From: Anaerolineales bacterium
Lineage (GTDB): Bacteria > Chloroflexota > Anaerolineae > 4572-78 > NAK82
Assembly (NCBI GenBank): GCA_024643945.1
Contig: JAHELX010000309.1
Coordinates: forward strand, 1-7,303
DNA length: 7,303 nucleotides
Direction of reading: 5' to 3'
Numbering within the stretch: the first letter of the stretch is position 1; each line of letters begins with the position of its first letter. The notes under the pieces are model-generated. The model ran no database searches. It saw only the letters and a program-made list of their open reading frames with translations, and was not told the origin of the DNA. This document shows positions 4,777-7,303 of this stretch, one piece after another. The translations under genes and the position numbers were made by a program.

Positions 4777-5874
4777 ATGAAGTCCGACCGAGTCGCAGCC
4801 GACCTGGCTCGAGAGGAAGACATAGACAGAATACTTGAGCTTAACAAACTGGAATATGGGCCGGATGACATTTTGGCGACTCGGGCCGATTTTGCCTGGC
4901 GGCACGACCAGAATCCTGCGGGGCGAGCAATCATTGCGGTTATTCGGGATGGTTCCGGTGAGGTAGTCGGCTTCATCTGGGTGGTGCCTCTGCGCGTATG
5001 TGTCAATGGCCGGGACTATCCAGCATCCACCGGAACCAATCTGGTCATCCATCCCGAGCACAGAAACACCTTTGGCTACACCAAGCTGATACGCAGGTTC
5101 CAACAAGTTTTTAAAGACAATAACATTTCCCTCCACTTCAGCTTCGTATCCGAGAAGACATACCTGCGACAGCGAAAACAGACTCCTCAAGCTATTTCGA
5201 CGGTTCCGTTGTTGGTTAAGGTGCTCGACTTTGAGTCCTTAGCTCAAGTTTACTTTACCAAAAAGTGGAAAGGTTTCATCATTGGGGGAGCAGGCCGAGT
5301 TGCGTCACGATTCTTTTTTCGCCAGCAACCGGTAACCTCGACCGCAAACATCGCGCTAGAGGTCGTTAGTCAATTCGACCAAGAGTTTGACGAATTCTGG
5401 CTTACGGTTCGAGATAAATACCCGGCCATGGTTATCCGAGACCAGGCTTACCTGGCGTGGCGTTTCGCCGGAGTCTCGGGACGAAGCTACCGCATCCTGG
5501 TGGCGCGGACGGGTGACCAGATGTTGGGCTACGCCGTGCTGCGCTGCTCGACCATCCGTGGTGTCAAGACTGGGCTTGTCATGGATTTGCTGGTTACCGA
5601 TGGTGTCCTGGGTGAAACTGTCGGCGCTTGTTTGATGGCTGAGGCTGAGGCCTACTTTCGTGCCCAAGAAATGTCACTGGCTGCGGGGCTGATGACTTCC
5701 TTGCCCGCAGAGTATCGTATTTTACGCCGGGCTGGGTACCAAGGCTTGCCGCGAGCCCTTACGCCGCGAGCGTTCGATTTTGCGTTTGTCGTCCACGATT
5801 CCCAGAAGAAAGACCTGGTTTCATTGTCGGCGCGAGACTGGTATATTACCTTAGCCGACTATGAGTCTTTTTAG
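4777..5874 (+). CDS. Tandem GNAT-fold acyltransferase-like protein
   Basis: The 365-residue protein appears to hold two GNAT (Gcn5-related acyltransferase) folds. The first covers about residues 5-150, with FAWRHDQNPAG (39-49), the strand GEVVGFIWVVP and the acyl-carrier-binding region TNLVIHPEHRNTFGYTKL (87-104), where the usual Q/RxxGxG/A loop is imperfect. The second covers about 195-345, with YLAWRF, GYAVLR and VMDLLVTDG. It ends in RDWYITLADYESF, a tail similar to one I recall in GNAT proteins of exopolysaccharide loci. GNAT enzymes usually use acyl-CoA, but some accept acyl-ACP. Standing four genes after an FkbH/ACP pair and between two glycosyltransferases, it may acylate a sugar or lipid-linked glycan; this is inference. 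The start is the first in-frame ATG, directly after a TAA; the likely GGGGAG (4753-4758) is unusually far at 18 bases. Confidence 0.78.
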   Translation: MKSDRVAADLAREEDIDRILELNKLEYGPDDILATRADFAWRHDQNPAGRAIIAVIRDGSGEVVGFIWVVPLRVCVNGRDYPASTGTNLVIHPEHRNTFGYTKLIRRFQQVFKDNNISLHFSFVSEKTYLRQRKQTPQAISTVPLLVKVLDFESLAQVYFTKKWKGFIIGGAGRVASRFFFRQQPVTSTANIALEVVSQFDQEFDEFWLTVRDKYPAMVIRDQAYLAWRFAGVSGRSYRILVARTGDQMLGYAVLRCSTIRGVKTGLVMDLLVTDGVLGETVGACLMAEAEAYFRAQEMSLAAGLMTSLPAEYRILRRAGYQGLPRALTPRAFDFAFVVHDSQKKDLVSLSARDWYITLADYESF

Positions 5875-5918
5875 CAAGCTCTTTGTGGTCTTTGCGATTA
5901 CTGAAATGAGTAACACGT

Positions 5919-6941
5919 ATGGCTGATTGGCCCTTTGTATCTATTATTGTGCCAGTGCTCAACGGCAGCGCTACAATAGACGAGTTGCTGCAATCTCTTA
6001 TGGTTCTAAACTATCCGCGAGCTCAATATGAGGTTATCGTTGTAGACAACAACTCTCAAGACGATACCCCTCAGCGGATACAACAGTACCCAGTGAAATT
6101 ACTATATGAGCATCAGATACAGAGTTCCTACGCCGCGCGTAACCGCGGGATCAAGGCCGCCCGAGGTGAAATAATAGCCTTTACCGACGCCGCTTGCGTC
6201 GTCCATCCAGACTGGCTGTCCCACCTACTTGCCGACCATGAGGACCTCCGCTGGGGGGGCTTTGCCGGCGGCCTCGAAGCTTATCAGCCACTTACTGATC
6301 TGCAGCGACACATGGCAAACGTTGAGGCGCACTGCTTGGCACCAGCTTTCAAGCAACAGCCGTTCCTTGCCCCCCAGTCCAGAGGAGAGCGCTTATGTAG
6401 CCGTTTCCGCTTCCTAGACTATCGTGCAGCCATCCACTTACCGTCTAACCTGATTAATGCGCCCACTGGCAACGTTGCCTATCGTCGGGAGATTTTCGAT
6501 GAAATTGGCTACTTTGATGTGCGTCTGACCAGTTGTGGTGATCTCGATTTTGCCTGGCGCGTGCAAACTCAAACCACCTGGCAAATCAAGATTGTTCCCG
6601 ACGCCCTTATCTACTATCAATATCGGCGTGACTTGTCGGGTGTGGCCAAGCAATTTCGAAAGAACGGTTGGGGCTATGGATTGCTAGCACTCAAGTCTGG
6701 AGCCAACCCTCAGCGTATGGCTCGCCAGATAGGGATTGAAAGCATGCTCTTAATTGGCTTAGCGATAGCGAGTCACTCCTGCAGCTTTGCTGTTCGCTTA
6801 TTGCGCAGCTTGCTCAATCGCTCTTTCGACAGCCTCTATCTGAAAAGTTCTCTGTTCACTATGGTCAGAAGCACAAATTTCTACTACGGCAGATTGACCG
6901 CTGCGAGAAGAGGAAACGGGTGGTTATCGCAAAGGTGGTAA
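5919..6941 (+). CDS. Glycosyltransferase family 2 with altered DxD motif
   Basis: The 340-residue product opens with VSIIVPVLNG (7-16), followed by the nucleotide-binding VDNNSQDDT (42-50) and AARNRGIKAARGEIIAF (72-88), all typical of family 2 GT-A enzymes. The metal-binding site reads TDAACV (89-94): Asp90 is kept but the usual second Asp is Ala92. Later NAPTGNVAYRR (180-190) and SCGDLDFAWR (205-214) supply acceptor and catalytic acidic residues (Asp208, Asp210). A moderately hydrophobic stretch at 271-285 may contact the membrane. The enzyme probably adds a sugar to a lipid-linked surface glycan. It is the last gene of the run, 44 bases after the GNAT gene. The ATG at 5919 has no clear Shine-Dalgarno sequence, so translation may depend on the upstream gene. 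Donor sugar is unknown. The missing Asp may mean a changed metal dependence rather than loss of activity. Confidence 0.85.
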   Translation: MADWPFVSIIVPVLNGSATIDELLQSLMVLNYPRAQYEVIVVDNNSQDDTPQRIQQYPVKLLYEHQIQSSYAARNRGIKAARGEIIAFTDAACVVHPDWLSHLLADHEDLRWGGFAGGLEAYQPLTDLQRHMANVEAHCLAPAFKQQPFLAPQSRGERLCSRFRFLDYRAAIHLPSNLINAPTGNVAYRREIFDEIGYFDVRLTSCGDLDFAWRVQTQTTWQIKIVPDALIYYQYRRDLSGVAKQFRKNGWGYGLLALKSGANPQRMARQIGIESMLLIGLAIASHSCSFAVRLLRSLLNRSFDSLYLKSSLFTMVRSTNFYYGRLTAARRGNGWLSQRW

Positions 6942-6977
6942 CCGCTGTTTATGCCGAAGTGGTGTTAGATGTGGGCA

Positions 6978-6994
6978 ACGACGTATCACGTCGT
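6978..6994. repeat. 7-bp palindrome with 3-nt loop after the operon
   Basis: ACGACGT (6978-6984) and ACGTCGT (6988-6994) form a perfect 7-bp stem over atc. It lies 36 bases after the last glycosyltransferase stop and may end the operon transcript or be a REP-like repeat of the same general form (long stem, 3-nt loop) as 1768-1788. A second small palindrome, TTGATcATCAA (7002-7012), follows and could be an operator for the next gene. No T-run is present. Confidence 0.45.
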
Positions 6995-7032
6995 AAATCT
7001 ATTGATCATCAACAAATTAGTCGACCAAAATA

Positions 7033-7040
7033 GGGAGGGG
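7033..7040 (+). promoter_or_regulatory. Strong ribosome binding site of the exported protein gene
   Basis: GGGAGGGG ends 6 bases before the ATG at 7047. It is the purine-richest Shine-Dalgarno sequence in the window along with GGAGG before algD, and it fixes the start of the otherwise truncated downstream gene. Confidence 0.7.
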
Positions 7041-7046
7041 TTCATT

Positions 7047-7303
7047 ATGAAACGTCTAAAAGTATCGTCAAAATGGCGAAGGCTGCTGGTTGCTGTCTTG
7101 CTGGGAGCGTTGGGCTTGCTCGGCCTGCTGGTTACGTTTGCCCTGGCTCAGACAGAACTTCCACCCCAGGGATCGGCAGCCTTTATTCAGACCTCCGGGC
7201 CCAACACGCCGTTAATAGTTGGTGACTGGTACACCAATGGGGGGCAGGGCAATCACCCCCATAACTTTAAGATATTCGTGCCGTGCACGATAGCGCCGAG
7301 CGC
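7047..7303 (+). CDS. Exported protein, N-terminal part only
   Basis: The frame runs from ATG at 7047 to the window end without a stop, giving 85 complete codons. A classical Sec signal peptide is clear: a basic n-region (MKRLKVSSKWRR), a long hydrophobic core (LLVAVLLGALGLLGLLVTF), and a likely signal-peptidase I site after ALA or ALAQ near residue 34. The mature part begins TELPPQGSAAFIQTSGPNTP and continues with GDWYTNGG and HPHNFKIFVPCTIAP, which has the look of a beta-rich extracellular module. I do not recognise the domain with certainty. The strong ribosome binding site suggests good expression. It is separated from the glycosyltransferase by 105 bases containing palindromes, so it is probably a separate transcription unit. 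It may be a surface protein unrelated to the glycan genes. Confidence 0.8.
   Translation, partial: MKRLKVSSKWRRLLVAVLLGALGLLGLLVTFALAQTELPPQGSAAFIQTSGPNTPLIVGDWYTNGGQGNHPHNFKIFVPCTIAPS

Noticed and set aside
4690..5190. 166-codon minus-strand frame over the GNAT gene
   Set aside because: It overlaps the motif-bearing first GNAT domain on the other strand, crosses a gene junction and resembles nothing known; judged a shadow.
1..7303. CRISPR array, tRNA or rRNA genes
   Set aside because: No regularly spaced identical repeats and no tRNA- or rRNA-like stretches were seen on either strand by eye.

Overview
The window looks like chromosomal DNA from a Chloroflexota bacterium (Anaerolineae/Caldilineae-like), carrying part of an exopolysaccharide or cell-surface glycan locus. 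The lineage call is an inference. It rests on the C-terminal KVYLPIILR tail of the first, secreted protein, a tail I recall as common on exported Chloroflexota proteins, on a second exported-protein start at the right end, and on the general composition. No marker gene is present. All supported genes are on the + strand.

Layout. 2-193: C-terminal end of a secreted protein with calcium-binding DxDxDG loops, followed by a strong 12-bp hairpin (227-257). 328-384: a promoter block, then an algD-type GDP-mannose 6-dehydrogenase (418-1734). 1735-2557 is an 823-base stretch without an intact gene. It holds a palindromic repeat (1740-1791), a 157-bp MITE-like element with perfect 20-bp terminal inverted repeats and a 5-bp target duplication (1814-1980), a sigma70-type promoter (1990-2018), an 8-bp stem (2107-2137), the decayed C-terminal part of a winged-helix-like protein (2118-2354), about 100 bases in which I see nothing (2355-2463), and a second copy of the promoter block (2464-2520).

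2558-6941 is a probable five-gene operon: FkbH-like HAD-IIIC phosphatase/glyceryl transferase, acyl carrier protein, family 2 glycosyltransferase, tandem GNAT acyltransferase-like protein, and a second family 2 glycosyltransferase. A 105-base gap with a 7-bp palindrome follows, and then the start of another exported protein (7047 to the window end).

How the genes may work together. AlgD would supply GDP-mannuronate. The two glycosyltransferases would build the glycan. The FkbH-like enzyme and the ACP would form a carrier-bound three-carbon (glyceryl-type) or related acyl unit, which the GNAT protein might transfer to the sugar. The individual families are well supported by motifs; this joint pathway is a hypothesis. 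The most unusual observation is that algD and the fkbH-like operon share an 88% identical 57-bp promoter block containing four hexamers phased at 11 bp and placed exactly 10 nt upstream of a -10 hexamer. This is the layout of promoters activated by a PhoB/OmpR-type response regulator, and it suggests the two transcription units form one regulon.
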